DNA from: Paraburkholderia hiiakae | GTDB taxonomy: Bacteria; Pseudomonadota; Gammaproteobacteria; Burkholderiales; Burkholderiaceae | Assembly: GCF_904848665.1 (NCBI RefSeq) | Contig: NZ_CAJHCQ010000003.1 | Location: 412,148 to 476,147 of the forward strand | Length of the DNA stretch: 64,000 bases | Reading direction: 5' to 3' | Shown here: positions 22,441 through 33,828 of the stretch, piece after piece | Position numbering within the stretch: position 1 is the first letter of the stretch | Layout of the letters: the number at the start of each line of letters is the position of its first letter | Notes under the pieces: model-generated | Told to the model about the DNA's origin: nothing | The model's input: only the letters and a program-made list of their open reading frames with translations | Databases searched by the model: none | Made by a program: the position numbers and the translations under genes

Positions 22441-23367
22441 ATGACGACCGGTTTCTTCTCTCACCCCGATTTTCTGCTGCACGAGATGGGCGAATGGCAT
22501 CCTGAATGCCCGGCGCGTCTGCAGGCCATCGAAGACCAGCTGATCGCGAGCCGCATCGACGCGCTGATCGAGCGCGACGAATCGGCGCCGCTCGCGACCG
22601 AAGCGGACCTCCTGCGCGTGCATACCCAGGCGCACATCGACTTCATCCGCAACACGGCGCCCAAGGAAGGCTACGCGAGCATCGACCCCGACACGCTGAT
22701 GAATCCGCATACGTGGCAGGCGGCGCTGCGCGCGGCGGGCGCGGCGATCGCGGCCACCGACGCGGTGCTCGCAGGGCGCTACGAGAACGCATTCTGCAGC
22801 GTACGGCCGCCCGGCCATCACGCGGAGCCCGCGCGCGCGATGGGCTTTTGCTTCTTCAACAACATAGCGATCGCGGCGCGCCATGCACTGGAAGTTCATG
22901 GCCTCCAACGCGTGGCGATCGTGGATTTCGACGTCCATCACGGCAATGGCACCGAAGCGGCGTTCGCGGGCGATTCGCGCGTGCTGATGTGCAGCTTTTT
23001 CCAGCATCCGTTCTATCCGTACACCGGGGCCGAGAATCCGGCGCCGAACATGGTCAATCTGCCGATCGCGGCGCGCACGAAGGGCATGGAAGTGCGCGAG
23101 GCCATCGACATCATGTGGTTGCCTCGCCTGCACGAATTCAAGCCGGAGATGGTGTTCGTCTCGGCGGGCTTCGACGCGCATCGCGAAGACGACCTCGGCA
23201 ACATGGGGCTCGTGGAGGACGACTTCGCGTGGATCACGGAACAGATTCGCGAGATCGCGGGCCGCTATGCGAAGGGGCGTATCGTGAGCAGCCTCGAAGG
23301 CGGCTACAACCTCTCGGCGCTTGGCCGCAGCGTGGTGGCGCATTTGCGCGCGCTGGCCGATATCTAG
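22441..23367 (+). CDS. Histone deacetylase family protein (class II-like amidohydrolase)
   Basis: The 308-residue zinc amidohydrolase has the active-site motifs RPPGHHA (about 118-124), DFDVHHGNGT (about 162-171), and SAGFDAHREDDLG. Bacterial members include acetylpolyamine amidohydrolases and acetoin-utilisation proteins; the natural substrate here cannot be read from sequence. The ATG at 22441 gives the family N-terminus (TGFFSHPDFLLHEMG). It is likely co-transcribed with the hydratase that follows 42 bp later. Confidence 0.92.
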   Translation: MTTGFFSHPDFLLHEMGEWHPECPARLQAIEDQLIASRIDALIERDESAPLATEADLLRVHTQAHIDFIRNTAPKEGYASIDPDTLMNPHTWQAALRAAGAAIAATDAVLAGRYENAFCSVRPPGHHAEPARAMGFCFFNNIAIAARHALEVHGLQRVAIVDFDVHHGNGTEAAFAGDSRVLMCSFFQHPFYPYTGAENPAPNMVNLPIAARTKGMEVREAIDIMWLPRLHEFKPEMVFVSAGFDAHREDDLGNMGLVEDDFAWITEQIREIAGRYAKGRIVSSLEGGYNLSALGRSVVAHLRALADI

Positions 23368-23409
23368 GCAACCGTTGTCGCACACATTCGAACGAAGGAG
23401 ACACGCATC

Positions 23410-24204
23410 GTGAGTGCCATTCCCTCCGTATCGCCATCGCTCGTCGACGTGACGCGCGACGCGTACAGAGTGCCAGGCGTCGTGCGCCTCACGCTGAACC
23501 GCCCCGATGCGTTCAATGCGCTTTCCGAAGCGCTGATCGATGCCGTGCAGACCGAACTCGCCGCGCTAGCGAAATCCGATGCGCGCGTGATCGTGATCGC
23601 TGCAGCGGGCCGCGCATTCTGCGCGGGCCACGATCTTAGGGAAATGCGCGCGACGCCCTCGCAGGAGTACTACGCGAAACTGTTCGAGCGCTGCTCGAAG
23701 ATGATGCTGGCCATTCAAAAGATGCCGCAGCCTGTGATCGCGCGCGTGCAGGGCGTGGCGACGGCAGCGGGCTGCCAGCTCGTCGCGATGTGCGATCTGG
23801 CGGTGGCGGCGGATACGGCGCGCTTTGCCGTGTCGGGCATCAATCTCGGGCTCTTCTGCTCGACGCCCGCTGTGCCGCTCTCGCGCAACGTCTCGCGCAA
23901 GGCGGCCTTCGAAATGCTGATGACGGGCGAATTCATCGACGCGCAAAAGGCGCTGCGCGAAGGCCTCGTGAATCGCGTGGTCCCCGTCGACGAACTCGAC
24001 GTCGCCGTGACGGCGCTTGCCGCGAGCATTTGCGCGAAGCCGCGCGAGGCGGTCGAGGCAGGCAAGGGGCTCTTTTACCGGCAGATCGAAATGGGCATCG
24101 AAGCCGCGTATCAACTGGCCGGACAGACCATGGCCTGCAACATGATGACCGACCCCGCGCTCGACGGTGTGCAGGCATTCATCGAAAAACGCGGGGCGAA
24201 ATAG
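23410..24204 (+). CDS. Enoyl-CoA hydratase/isomerase family protein (ECHDC3-like)
   Basis: The 264-residue crotonase-fold protein has LTLNRPDAFNAL, FCAGHDL and a VQGVATAAGCQLVAMCDL oxyanion segment. The CAGHDL motif and the absence of the usual catalytic Glu pair point to the ECHDC3-like subgroup, whose substrate is not settled. It uses a GTG start at 23410 after GAAGGAGACACG. Confidence 0.85.
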   Translation: MSAIPSVSPSLVDVTRDAYRVPGVVRLTLNRPDAFNALSEALIDAVQTELAALAKSDARVIVIAAAGRAFCAGHDLREMRATPSQEYYAKLFERCSKMMLAIQKMPQPVIARVQGVATAAGCQLVAMCDLAVAADTARFAVSGINLGLFCSTPAVPLSRNVSRKAAFEMLMTGEFIDAQKALREGLVNRVVPVDELDVAVTALAASICAKPREAVEAGKGLFYRQIEMGIEAAYQLAGQTMACNMMTDPALDGVQAFIEKRGAK

Positions 24205-24217
24205 CGAGTGTGGCCGC

Positions 24218-25108
24218 TCAGCAGTGGCGGTCGATCCAATCCATCATTGCCCCGATCACGCGCTCGCGATCGAGGTCGTTGAGCGTTTCGTGGTAGCTGC
24301 CTTCATAAAGCGTGAGCGTGCGATCGGGCGATCCCACGTTCGCACCGAATGCGCGGCTGCCTTCGGGCTCGGTGAGTTTGTCCTCGGTGCCGTGCCAGAT
24401 CAGCACGGGTAGCCGCAATTGCGCGCGGCCCGCCTCGATGCGCTTCATCGCTTCCAGCAATTGCGCGCCCGTGCGCGCGGGAATCGCGCCGTGATGCACG
24501 AGCGGATCGGCGCGATTCGCTTCGACCACGGCGGCATCGCGCGCGAGCAGCGCGGCGTCGATCTTCATGGCCGGAAAGGTCGGCCAGATCGCGCTGATTA
24601 CGCGGCTCGCGGCGATCATCCATGCGGGCACGTCGCGGCCTGGAGCTAGCGCCGCGCTCGAGAGCAGCAGGCCCGCGAGCGGCACGCGCGTTTGCGGCAG
24701 GCGCTCGACGGCATAGAGCGCGGCGATCGCGCCGCCCATGCTGTGGCCCATCAGGAAGAGTGGCGTGCCCTGGGTGGCGCATTGCGCGCTCGTGTGGGCG
24801 AGAAGCGCGTCGGCGTCGTCGAGATATTCGTCGACGCGCGCAACCCAGGTGCGACGGCCCGGCGCATGCCCGTGACCGCGCAGATCGATTGCGTAGACGT
24901 CGATGCCCGCAGCGTTCAGCCGCGCCGCAAGCGCCGCATAGCGGCCCGCATGTTCCGCCAGGCCATGAACCAGCGCGATGGCCGCGCGCGGCGGCGCGCT
25001 CGCGCGCCATACGTAGAGCGGCAGTTCGACGCCGTCGCGCGAGCGCAGCGTCGATCGCGCAGTGTGCTCTTTGGCTTCGGCCGTGCCGATTTTCTGACTG
25101 GTCTCCAT
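24218..25108 (-). CDS. Alpha/beta hydrolase, monoacylglycerol lipase-like
   Basis: The 296-residue enzyme has the HGLAEHAGRY oxyanion motif, the nucleophile elbow GHSMGG (Ser123), an acid in HGTEDKLT and the catalytic histidine in YHETLND. This set is typical of the Hydrolase_4 (monoglyceride lipase/lysophospholipase) family. No signal peptide is present, so it is cytoplasmic. Its 3' end converges with the enoyl-CoA hydratase, with only 13 bp between stops and no obvious terminator. Confidence 0.88.
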   Translation of the reverse strand: METSQKIGTAEAKEHTARSTLRSRDGVELPLYVWRASAPPRAAIALVHGLAEHAGRYAALAARLNAAGIDVYAIDLRGHGHAPGRRTWVARVDEYLDDADALLAHTSAQCATQGTPLFLMGHSMGGAIAALYAVERLPQTRVPLAGLLLSSAALAPGRDVPAWMIAASRVISAIWPTFPAMKIDAALLARDAAVVEANRADPLVHHGAIPARTGAQLLEAMKRIEAGRAQLRLPVLIWHGTEDKLTEPEGSRAFGANVGSPDRTLTLYEGSYHETLNDLDRERVIGAMMDWIDRHC

Positions 25109-25388
25109 CTCGCTCCTTCGTAGGGCGGTTCGTTTTCGGTATCAGTCTGTCGGCTGCAGTGTAGCGGCCGGACGAGCGGCGACGCGCTGCCAGAGCCCTC
25201 TAATGCAATCGAGTTATGAAAGTATCGAAATTGATTATTAAAAGGAATTTTGCGTGCCAGGGTAAAATGCCGAGCTATATCCAGTCCATCAAACGGCGGC
25301 TGTCTGCCGGCGCGACGCGTTTTCCGCTACTCGAAAGGGGCGGCCTGCGCGAGCGGCGCGCGGCACACCCGCCGTTTTGCTTTTCTCC

Positions 25389-26423
25389 ATGATCGAAATT
25401 CGAAACGTGTCCCAGCGCTTCGCCGGCCCACAAGGCTGGATCGAGGCGCTGCACAACGTCAATCTGACGATTCCGCCGGGCGAAGTGTTCGGCATCATCG
25501 GGCGCAGCGGCGCAGGCAAGAGCACGCTCGTGCGTACCATCAACCTGCTCACGCGGCCCACCGAAGGCGACATCGTCGTCAACGGGCGCACGCTCACGTC
25601 GCTCTCGTCAGCCGACTTGCGCGAAGCGCGCCGCGAGATCGGCATGATCTTCCAGCACTTCAACCTGCTGTCGTCGCGCACGGTGTTCGGAAACGTCGCG
25701 TTGCCGCTGGAGCTTGCTGGCGCGAAGCGCGCCGAGATCGAAGCGACGGTGCTGCCGCTGCTCGAACTCGTTGGCCTCACCGCGCAGAAAGATCGATATC
25801 CCTCGCAGATCAGCGGCGGCCAGAAGCAGCGCGTGGGCATCGCGCGCGCGCTCGCCAGCAAGCCGAAGGTGCTGCTTTCGGATGAGGCGACTTCCGCGCT
25901 CGACCCCGAAACCACGCGCGCGATTCTCGATCTGCTGCGCAAGATCAATCGTGAGCTGAACCTGACCGTCGTGATGATCACGCACCAGATGGAAGTGATC
26001 AAACAGGTCTGCGACCGCGTGGCCGTGCTCGATGCTGGCCGCGTGGTGGAAAGCGGTCCCGTGATCGACGTGTTCCTGCAGCCTCGCCACGAAGTCACGC
26101 GCGCGCTGCTCGGCGACGTGATTGCCCAGGAATTGCCGCCCGCGCTCAAGGCGCGCGTGGCCGAGCACCTCGCGAAGGGCAGCGGCCATTTGCTGCGACT
26201 CGCGTTCAAGGGTACGGGCGTCGACCAGCCGGTTCTCTCGGAAACGATCCGCCGCTTCGAACTCGATTTCAACATCCTGCACGGCCAGATCGACGAGATC
26301 CAGGGGCAGGCGTTCGGCTCGCTCGCGGTGCTCGCGGGCGGCGATCCGGTGAAGGTGGCGCAAGCCATTGCGTGGCTGCGAGAGCAAAGTGTCGTGGTGG
26401 AGGAACTGTCCCATGTGGAGTGA
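25389..26423 (+). CDS. metN: D/L-methionine ABC transporter, ATP-binding protein
   Basis: The 344-residue ATPase has Walker [10 protein letters not shown] (about 38-46), the signature ISGGQKQR, Walker [13 protein letters not shown], and a C-terminal NIL/ACT regulatory domain (about 265-340) that binds methionine and inhibits transport. It is the first gene of metNIQ and overlaps metI by 11 bp. The 280-bp upstream region is AT-rich near 25200-25270, but I see no SAM riboswitch. Confidence 0.96.
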   Translation: MIEIRNVSQRFAGPQGWIEALHNVNLTIPPGEVFGIIGRSGAGKSTLVRTINLLTRPTEGDIVVNGRTLTSLSSADLREARREIGMIFQHFNLLSSRTVFGNVALPLELAGAKRAEIEATVLPLLELVGLTAQKDRYPSQISGGQKQRVGIARALASKPKVLLSDEATSALDPETTRAILDLLRKINRELNLTVVMITHQMEVIKQVCDRVAVLDAGRVVESGPVIDVFLQPRHEVTRALLGDVIAQELPPALKARVAEHLAKGSGHLLRLAFKGTGVDQPVLSETIRRFELDFNILHGQIDEIQGQAFGSLAVLAGGDPVKVAQAIAWLREQSVVVEELSHVE

Positions 26424-27066
26424 AATGTTCGACATGTTCGTCCAGTCGTTCTGGGAGACGCTCATCATGGTGGGCATCTCGGGACTCGTGGGCGCGGCCT
26501 TCGGCCTGCCGCTCGGCGTGCTGCTCTATCTCACCGACCGCAACGGCGTGCTGCAGAACATCGCCGCGAATCGCGTGATGGGCGTGATCGTCAACGCCGT
26601 GCGATCCACGCCGTTCATCATCTTGCTGGTCGCCGTGATTCCGTTCACGCGTCTCGTGGTCGGCTCGTCGATCGGCACGGCGGCCGCCATCGTGCCGCTC
26701 ACCATTGCTGCTGCGCCGTTCATCGCTCGACTCGTGGAAACGGCGCTGCGCGAAGTCGATCGCGGCCTGATCGAAGCCGCCCAGGCCATGGGCGCGAGCA
26801 CGAGCCAGATCGTCTTCAAGGTGCTGTTGCCCGAGTCGCTGCCCGGCGTGGTGGCGGGGCTCACCATCACGTTCATCTCGCTCGTCGGCTATTCGGCAAT
26901 GGCGGGCGCGATCGGCGGCGGCGGTCTTGGCGACCTCGGCATCCGCTACGGCTATCAGCGCTTCGAGCCCGAAGTCATGCTGATCGTCGTCGTGATCCTG
27001 ATCGTGTTCGTGCAGCTCGTGCAATCGTTCGGCGACTGGCTTGTGCGACGCTTGAGCCACAAATAA
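26413..27066 (+). CDS. metI: D/L-methionine ABC transporter, permease
   Basis: The 217-residue inner-membrane permease has five predicted transmembrane segments and the EAA loop [20 protein letters not shown] that couples to MetN. The ATG at 26413 lies inside the metN 3' end, which ensures coupled translation. Confidence 0.95.
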   Translation: MWSEMFDMFVQSFWETLIMVGISGLVGAAFGLPLGVLLYLTDRNGVLQNIAANRVMGVIVNAVRSTPFIILLVAVIPFTRLVVGSSIGTAAAIVPLTIAAAPFIARLVETALREVDRGLIEAAQAMGASTSQIVFKVLLPESLPGVVAGLTITFISLVGYSAMAGAIGGGGLGDLGIRYGYQRFEPEVMLIVVVILIVFVQLVQSFGDWLVRRLSHK

Positions 27067-27121
27067 GCCTTAAAGCAGGCTGTTTTTCGATCACCATAAC
27101 TACACAAGACAAAGGTTTGGT

Positions 27122-27919
<798 letters not shown>

Positions 27920-27957
27920 GTCCCCTCCAGGCCGTGAAATTAGAGATATTTTTCGGC

Positions 27958-27984
27958 GCCCGGGCTTGATGCCCGGGTTTTTTC
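27958..27984 (+). terminator. Terminator of metNIQ
   Basis: A seven-bp GC stem (CCCGGGC paired with GCCCGGG, loop TTGAT) is followed by six T residues, 40 bp after metQ. Confidence 0.88.
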
Positions 27985-28130
27985 CAACGTAAAATCGCAC
28001 GATCGTTCGCTACTGACGACCGGGGTGCGGCAGCGGTGGTTCGTGAAAATTGCTGGTGGCAGATCGGCCCGACAGGGCTATCGCTATAATGTCCGCCAGG
28101 TTGACGTATTCGTAACTTCGGAGCATGTGA

Positions 28131-28880
28131 ATGAAAGTCCTTGTGCCAGTCAAACGCGTAGTCGATTACAACGTGAAGGTTCGTGTGAAGTCGGATGGCA
28201 CGGGCGTCGATATCGCCAACGTGAAGATGTCGATGAACCCGTTCGATGAGATCGCTGTTGAAGAAGCGGTGCGTCTGAAGGAAGCGGGCGTGGCGACGGA
28301 AGTCATCGCCGTTTCGGCGGGCGTCACGCAAGCGCAGGAAACGCTGCGTACGGCGCTGGCCATCGGCGCGGATCGCGCGATCCTCATCGAGTCGAACGAA
28401 GACCTGCAGCCGCTGGCTGTCGCCAAGCTGCTGAAGGCGCTGGTCGACAAGGAACAGCCGCAACTGGTCATTCTCGGCAAGCAGGCCATCGACGACGATT
28501 CGAACCAGACCGGCCAGATGCTCGCCGCGCTGGCGAACCTGCCGCAAGCGACGTTCGCCTCGAAGGTGGTCGTTGCCGACGGCAAGGCTACCGTGTCGCG
28601 CGAAGTGGATGGCGGCGCGGAAACACTCTCGCTGACGCTGCCCGCAGTCATCACGACGGACCTGCGCCTGAACGAGCCGCGCTACGTCACGCTGCCGAAC
28701 ATCATGAAGGCGAAGAAGAAGCCCCTCGAAACGGTCAAGCCGGAAGACCTGGGTGTCGATGTCACGCCGCGTCTGAAGACGCTGAAGGTTGTCGAGCCGG
28801 CGAAGCGTAGCGCAGGCGTGAAGGTGCCGGACGTGAAGACGCTGGTCGAGAAGCTGAAGACGGAAGCCAAGGTGCTGTAA
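28131..28880 (+). CDS. etfB: Electron transfer flavoprotein subunit beta
   Basis: The 249-residue protein pairs with EtfA to carry electrons from acyl-CoA dehydrogenases to ETF:ubiquinone oxidoreductase. Family motifs include [32 protein letters not shown], and the AMP-binding [22 protein letters not shown] hexamer at 28085-28090 may be its -10 element, though no -35 matches well. It lies 14 bp before etfA. Confidence 0.97.
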   Translation: MKVLVPVKRVVDYNVKVRVKSDGTGVDIANVKMSMNPFDEIAVEEAVRLKEAGVATEVIAVSAGVTQAQETLRTALAIGADRAILIESNEDLQPLAVAKLLKALVDKEQPQLVILGKQAIDDDSNQTGQMLAALANLPQATFASKVVVADGKATVSREVDGGAETLSLTLPAVITTDLRLNEPRYVTLPNIMKAKKKPLETVKPEDLGVDVTPRLKTLKVVEPAKRSAGVKVPDVKTLVEKLKTEAKVL

Positions 28881-28894
28881 GGAGCGAGACGAAA

Positions 28895-29830
28895 ATGACG
28901 AATCTGGTTATTGCTGAACACGACAATCACTCGATCAAGGCCGCGACGCTGAACACCGTCGCAGCAGCACAGAAGATTGGCGGCGACGTGCACGTGCTGG
29001 TCGCGGGCCACAACGCCCAGGCCGCGGCGGACGCAGCCGCGAAGATCGCAGGCGTGGCGAAGGTGCTGCTCGCCGATGCGCCGCAACTCGAACAGGGTCT
29101 CGCAGAGAACGTCGAAGCGACGGTTGTTGCGATCGCGAAGAACTACTCGCACATCCTGGCTCCGGCTACGGCAGCGGGCAAGAACGTCACGCCGCGTATC
29201 GCCGCGAAGCTCGACGTTGCGCAGATCAGCGACATCACCGCAGTCGATGCGCCGGACACGTTCGAGCGTCCGATCTACGCGGGCAATGCGATCGCGACGG
29301 TGCAATCGGTCGATCCCGTCAAGGTCATCACGGTCCGCACGACCGCGTTTGACCCCGTTGCAGCCGAAGGCGGCAGCGCAGCGATCGAGAAGCTCGAAGC
29401 GGCAGCAGACAGTGGCCTGACGCAGTTCGTCGGCCGTGAAGTCACGAAGCTCGACCGTCCGGAACTCACGAGCGCGAAGATCATCGTCTCGGGTGGCCGG
29501 GGCCTGGGCAGTGGCGAGAACTACACGAAGGTTCTGGAACCGCTCGCCGACAAGCTCAACGCCGCGCTTGGCGCCTCGCGCGCAGCAGTCGATGCGGGTT
29601 ACGTGCCGAACGATTACCAGGTCGGTCAGACCGGCAAGATCGTCGCCCCGCAGTTGTATGTCGCGGTGGGCATCTCGGGCGCGATCCAGCATCTGGCCGG
29701 CATGAAGGACTCGAAGGTCATCGTCGCGATCAACAAGGACGAAGAAGCGCCGATCTTCAGCGTCGCCGATTATGGCCTCGTGGGCGACCTGTTCACGCTC
29801 GTGCCGGAACTCGTGAAGGAACTCGGCTGA
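28895..29830 (+). CDS. etfA: Electron transfer flavoprotein subunit alpha
   Basis: The 311-residue subunit holds FAD in its C-terminal domain. The signature [35 protein letters not shown] is present (about 249-284), as is [13 protein letters not shown]. The next gene is an acyl-CoA dehydrogenase, a natural electron donor. Confidence 0.97.
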   Translation: MTNLVIAEHDNHSIKAATLNTVAAAQKIGGDVHVLVAGHNAQAAADAAAKIAGVAKVLLADAPQLEQGLAENVEATVVAIAKNYSHILAPATAAGKNVTPRIAAKLDVAQISDITAVDAPDTFERPIYAGNAIATVQSVDPVKVITVRTTAFDPVAAEGGSAAIEKLEAAADSGLTQFVGREVTKLDRPELTSAKIIVSGGRGLGSGENYTKVLEPLADKLNAALGASRAAVDAGYVPNDYQVGQTGKIVAPQLYVAVGISGAIQHLAGMKDSKVIVAINKDEEAPIFSVADYGLVGDLFTLVPELVKELG

Positions 29831-29896
29831 AGCTGGCCGGAGTATCCAGCGACGAGCGCCGCGAATCATGATTGAACGCGCGGCGTGAGACGAAGA

Positions 29897-29924
29897 ACAA
29901 AGGGGCGCCGCGGCGCCCCTTTGT
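29897..29924 (+). terminator. Terminator-like palindrome after etfA
   Basis: Thirteen-bp perfect arms (ACAAAGGGGCGCC and complement) surround a two-base loop. The T-tract after the stem is short, so termination may be partial and the acyl-CoA dehydrogenase may receive read-through. Confidence 0.6.
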
Positions 29925-29964
29925 CATTTGAGGAACCGCACTCTGGAAAGGGGAGGAGACTGAC

Positions 29965-31752
29965 ATGTACCAGGCGCCCACGAGTGACATGCTGTTCGTC
30001 ATGAAGGAACTGGCCGGCCTCGAAGCGATCGCGAAGCTGCCGGGCGGTGAAGACGCCACGCCCGAAACCGTCGAAGCCGTGCTGCACGAAGTCGCCAGGC
30101 TATGCGGCGAAGTGCTCGAGCCGCTGAACGCCGAAGGCGACCGCAATCCGAGCCGCTGGGAAAATGGCAACGTGCACGCCACACCCGGTTTCAAAGCGGC
30201 ATTCCGGCAATACGTGGAAGGCGGCTGGCAGGGTGTACAGCATCCTCAGGAATACGAAGGACAGGGCTTGCCGAAGCTCGTCGGCACGCCGTGCGTGGAA
30301 ATGCTCAATGCGGCGAATCTCTCGTTCGCGCTGTGTCCGCTCCTCACCGACGGCGCCATCGAAGCGCTCCTCACCGCCGGCACCGAAGCGCAAAAGCAGC
30401 GCTTCGTGCCGAAGCTCATCTCGGGCGACTGGACCGGCACGATGAACCTCACCGAGCCGCAGGCGGGCTCGGATCTCGCGGCCGTGCGCACACGCGCCGA
30501 GCCGCAAGGCGACGGCACGTTCAAGCTGTTTGGCACGAAGATCTTCATCACGTGGGGCGAGCACGACATGGCGGAGAACATCGTCCATCTCGTGCTCGCG
30601 CGCACGCCCACGGCGCCCGAAGGCGTGAAGGGCATTTCGCTCTTCATCGTGCCGAAGTTTCTCGTCAACGAAGATGGAACCCTTGGCGCGCGCAACGACG
30701 TGCACTGCGTGTCGATAGAGCACAAGCTCGGCATCAAGGCGAGCCCGACGGCCGTGCTGCAGTTCGGCGATCATGGCGGCGCGATCGGGCAGTTAATCGG
30801 CGACGAGAATCGCGGCCTCGAATACATGTTCATCATGATGAACGCGGCGCGTTTTGCCGTGGGCATGCAGGGCGTGGCCGTTTCCGATCGCGCATACCAG
30901 AAGGCGCTCGCCTATGCGAAGGAGCGCGTGCAGAGCCGTCCGGTGGATGGCTCCGCGAAAGCCGCGGTGAGCATCATCCATCATCCCGACGTGCGCCGCA
31001 TGCTTGCGACGATGCGCGCGCTCACCGAAGCCGCGCGTGCGCTCGCCTACGTGGCGGCGGCCGACAGCGACCGCGCGCATGGCGATCCCGATGAGGCGGC
31101 CCGCGTGCGGCATCAGGCGCGCTACGAATATCTCGTGCCGATCGTGAAGGGCTGGAGCACCGAACTCGCGCTGGAAGTGACGAGCCTCGGCGTGCAGGTG
31201 CATGGCGGCATGGGCTTCATCGAGGAGACGGGCGCGGCGCAGTTCTACCGCGATGCGCGCATTCTGCCGATCTACGAGGGCACGACGGCGATTCAGGCCA
31301 ACGACCTGATCGGACGCAAGACGCTGCGCGACGACGGCGCGGCGGCAAAGGCGCTGCTTGCCGATGTCGCACAGACCGTCGGCGCGCTAGCCGGGCAACA
31401 AGGCGCGGCGTTCGAGTCGATGCGCAAGCATCTTGCGCTCGGTCGCGAGGCGCTGTCCTCGGCCGTGGACTTCGTGCTCGCGAAGGCCAGGAGCGATCCG
31501 AACGCGGTGTTCGCGGGCAGCGTGCCATATCTGAAACTGGCGGGAATTGTGCTGGGCGGCTGGCAGATGGCGCGCGCCATGCTCGCCTCGCAGCGTCTCA
31601 TGCAGGACGATCCGAAGTTCCATGGCGCGAAGATCGCCACGGCGCAGTTCTTCGCGCAACACGTCTTGCCGCAGGCTGTGGCGCTCGAAGCGGCGATTGT
31701 GAGTGCAAACGGCAGCGAGGGCGTGCTGGCGCTGGCGGAGGATCAGTTCTGA
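29965..31752 (+). CDS. Acyl-CoA dehydrogenase with C-terminal extension
   Basis: The 595-residue flavoenzyme has an N-terminal helical domain, the FAD-binding NLTEPQAGSDLAAVRT segment, and the catalytic glutamate in ILPIYEGTTAIQANDLIGRKTL (near residue 440). About 130 further helical residues follow. This long form resembles the DmdC/FadE-like family with an extra C-terminal domain. Chain-length specificity cannot be inferred. It follows etfAB by 134 bp, so its electron acceptor is encoded next door. Confidence 0.93.
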   Translation: MYQAPTSDMLFVMKELAGLEAIAKLPGGEDATPETVEAVLHEVARLCGEVLEPLNAEGDRNPSRWENGNVHATPGFKAAFRQYVEGGWQGVQHPQEYEGQGLPKLVGTPCVEMLNAANLSFALCPLLTDGAIEALLTAGTEAQKQRFVPKLISGDWTGTMNLTEPQAGSDLAAVRTRAEPQGDGTFKLFGTKIFITWGEHDMAENIVHLVLARTPTAPEGVKGISLFIVPKFLVNEDGTLGARNDVHCVSIEHKLGIKASPTAVLQFGDHGGAIGQLIGDENRGLEYMFIMMNAARFAVGMQGVAVSDRAYQKALAYAKERVQSRPVDGSAKAAVSIIHHPDVRRMLATMRALTEAARALAYVAAADSDRAHGDPDEAARVRHQARYEYLVPIVKGWSTELALEVTSLGVQVHGGMGFIEETGAAQFYRDARILPIYEGTTAIQANDLIGRKTLRDDGAAAKALLADVAQTVGALAGQQGAAFESMRKHLALGREALSSAVDFVLAKARSDPNAVFAGSVPYLKLAGIVLGGWQMARAMLASQRLMQDDPKFHGAKIATAQFFAQHVLPQAVALEAAIVSANGSEGVLALAEDQF

Positions 31753-31781
31753 CGCCGCGCGCCAATCTAAGCGAGAAATAA

Positions 31782-31808
31782 AACACGGCGCCTCTAAGGC
31801 GCCGTGTT
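31782..31808. terminator. Terminator between acyl-CoA dehydrogenase and dadA
   Basis: An 11-bp stem (AACACGGCGCC and complement, loop TCTAA) lies between two convergent genes. T-tracts are short on both sides. Confidence 0.7.
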
Positions 31809-31830
31809 CGTTCATGCTGAAAGCGTTGCT

Positions 31831-33117
31831 TCAGGCATAAGCCGGGCGATGCGAGCCCTGCGTGTCGCCGAGATAACGATGGACCGAAAGATCGTCGGCG
31901 CGGATGGCGGGCTGCTTACCCGAGATCAGGTCGGCGAGCAGTTGGCCCGAGCCGCACGACATCGTCCAGCCGAGCGTGCCGTGACCCGTGTTCAGGAACA
32001 GGTTCGAGATCGGCGAGCGGCCTACGACCGGCGTGCCGTCCGGCGTCATCGGGCGCAGGCCGGTCCAGAAGGTGGCCTTCGTCGTGTCGCCGCCGCCCGG
32101 GAACAGATCGTTCACGCACATTTCGAGCGTTTCGCGGCGCGCCTGTTTGAGCGTCTTGTCGAAGCCGACGATTTCGGCCATGCCGCCCACGCGGATGCGG
32201 TCGTCAAAACGCGTGATCGCAATCTTGTAGGTTTCGTCGAGCACGGTCGAGACCGGCGCGGCGTCGGCGTTGACGATCGGCGCCGTGATCGAGTAACCCT
32301 TCAGCGGGTAGACCGGAATCTTCACGATGCCGGCGAGCATTTTCGTCGAGAAGGAGCCGAGCGCGACGACGAACGAATCCGCGCGCACCAGTTCGTTGCC
32401 GCATTGCACGCCCGCGATACGGTCGCCCTGCATGGCGAGGCCGTCGATCGGCGTGTTGTAGCGGAATTTCACGCCCAGTTGTTCGGCCATCGCGGCCAGG
32501 CGCGTGGTGAACATCTGGCAGTCACCGGTTTCGTCGCCGGGCAGACGCAGGCCGCCCGTGAGCTTGCCCGACACCGCGGCGAGCGCGGGTTCGGCGCGGC
32601 CGAGTTCGGCGGCGGTGAGCAGTTCGTACGGAACGTTCGCGTCCTTCAGCACGGCGATGTCCTTCGCCGCGCCTTCGAACTGCTGCTGCGTACGGAACAC
32701 CTGGAGCGTGCCACCCGTGCGGCCTTCATACTCGATGCCCGTGTCGGCGCGCAGCGCCTGCAAGCAGTCGCGGCTGTATTCGGCGAGGCGCACCATGCGG
32801 CCCTTGTTGAGCGCGTATCGTTCTGCCGTGCAGTTCTGCAGCATCTGCCACATCCACTGCAACTGGAATTTGCTGCCGTCGAGGCGGATGGCGAGCGGCG
32901 CGTGCTTCTCGAACATCCACTTGATCGCCTTGAGCGGTACACCAGGCGCTGCCCACGGCGCTGCGTACCCCGGCGAGATCTGGCCGGCGTTCGCAAAACT
33001 CGTTTCGAGCGCGGGACCGGCCTCGCGGTCGATCACCGTCACTTCGTGGCCCGCGCGGGCGAGATACCAGGCACTGGCCACACCGACCACACCACTGCCT
33101 AACACGACGACTCGCAT
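31831..33117 (-). CDS. dadA: D-amino acid dehydrogenase small subunit
   Basis: The 428-residue FAD enzyme oxidises D-alanine and other D-amino acids to keto acids at the inner membrane. The N-terminal dinucleotide motif [17 protein letters not shown] is followed by the [19 protein letters not shown] signature of Dad[17 protein letters not shown] and [12 protein letters not shown] complete the FAD site. It is divergent from an Lrp-family regulator, which probably controls it. Confidence 0.95.
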   Translation of the reverse strand: MRVVVLGSGVVGVASAWYLARAGHEVTVIDREAGPALETSFANAGQISPGYAAPWAAPGVPLKAIKWMFEKHAPLAIRLDGSKFQLQWMWQMLQNCTAERYALNKGRMVRLAEYSRDCLQALRADTGIEYEGRTGGTLQVFRTQQQFEGAAKDIAVLKDANVPYELLTAAELGRAEPALAAVSGKLTGGLRLPGDETGDCQMFTTRLAAMAEQLGVKFRYNTPIDGLAMQGDRIAGVQCGNELVRADSFVVALGSFSTKMLAGIVKIPVYPLKGYSITAPIVNADAAPVSTVLDETYKIAITRFDDRIRVGGMAEIVGFDKTLKQARRETLEMCVNDLFPGGGDTTKATFWTGLRPMTPDGTPVVGRSPISNLFLNTGHGTLGWTMSCGSGQLLADLISGKQPAIRADDLSVHRYLGDTQGSHRPAYA

Positions 33118-33216
33118 AGCTGCTCCATATAGATTCGTTGGGGCTACGCCGCGTTGCCGGGGCCCTGAAGGCGCTGTTGTGGCACCGATAGGGTGTAAGG
33201 CATGAAAATTCGGGTA

Positions 33217-33254
33217 TAGCCAGTATTTGTAGCTATGCTATTGTTGTATGGCTA
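33217..33254. promoter_or_regulatory. Inverted repeat in the dadA-lrp divergent promoter region
   Basis: TAGCCA at 33217-33222 and TGGCTA at 33249-33254 form an inverted repeat in an AT-rich stretch between the divergent genes. A possible sigma-70 promoter for the regulator (TTGTTG at 33241, TATCGT at 33263, 16-bp spacer) overlaps it. Lrp proteins bind such loosely spaced AT-rich sites; this assignment is inference. Confidence 0.35.
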
Positions 33255-33294
33255 GATTTTGTTATCGTATTTTTCAGATTTTCGGGAATAAATC

Positions 33295-33783
33295 ATGAGA
33301 ACGCAGCGCCAACCGGTCCGCGCGCTCGACCGGCTCGATCACCGCATCCTGAAACTGCTCCAGGAAGACGGCCGCATGGCCATGAAGGACCTCGCGGAGC
33401 AGGTCGGGCTCTCGGTTACGCCGTGCATCGAGCGGGTGAAGCGCATGGAGCGCGACGGGGTCATCACGGGCTATTTCGCGCGCGTGAATCCCTCGGTGCT
33501 GGGCGCGGCGCTGCTCGTGTTCGTGGAGATCACGCTCGACCACAAGAGCGGCAACATGTTCGACCAGTTCCGCCGCGAAGTGCAGAAGATTCCCGAGGTG
33601 CTCGAATGCCACCTCGTCTCGGGCGACTTCGACTATCTCATCAAGGCGCGCATTGGCGAGATGGCCGACTATCGCAAGCTGCTTGGCGACATCCTCTTGC
33701 AACTGCCCGGCGCGGTTCAGTCGAAAAGCTACGTGGTGATGGAAGAGATCAAGGAAACACTGACCATCGCCGTGGGGGAATGA
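33295..33783 (+). CDS. Lrp/AsnC family transcriptional regulator
   Basis: The 162-residue protein has an N-terminal winged HTH (LDRLDHRILKLLQEDGR and LAEQVGLSVTPCIERVKRME) and a C-terminal RAM/AsnC ligand domain with the LVSGDFDYLIKARI motif. It is close to the Lrp/BkdR/DadR group. Divergence from dadA suggests D-/L-alanine-responsive control of that gene, by analogy with Pseudomonas DadR. Confidence 0.93.
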   Translation: MRTQRQPVRALDRLDHRILKLLQEDGRMAMKDLAEQVGLSVTPCIERVKRMERDGVITGYFARVNPSVLGAALLVFVEITLDHKSGNMFDQFRREVQKIPEVLECHLVSGDFDYLIKARIGEMADYRKLLGDILLQLPGAVQSKSYVVMEEIKETLTIAVGE

Positions 33784-33806
33784 GGGGCTGAAAGCGCCCC
33801 GTTTTT
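33784..33806 (+). terminator. Terminator after the lrp-type gene
   Basis: A short GGGGC/GCCCC stem with a seven-base loop is followed by GTTTTT, starting one base after the stop codon. Confidence 0.65.
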
Positions 33807-33828
33807 AGGACTCGACAAAGCCGTCAAG

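Noticed and set aside
25200..25388. SAM riboswitch upstream of metN
   Set aside because: The leader is AT-rich but shows none of the conserved helices of SAM-I or SAM-II riboswitches that I can recognise.
31804..33102. 432-codon plus-strand ORF
   Set aside because: Antisense of dadA; no recognisable motifs.
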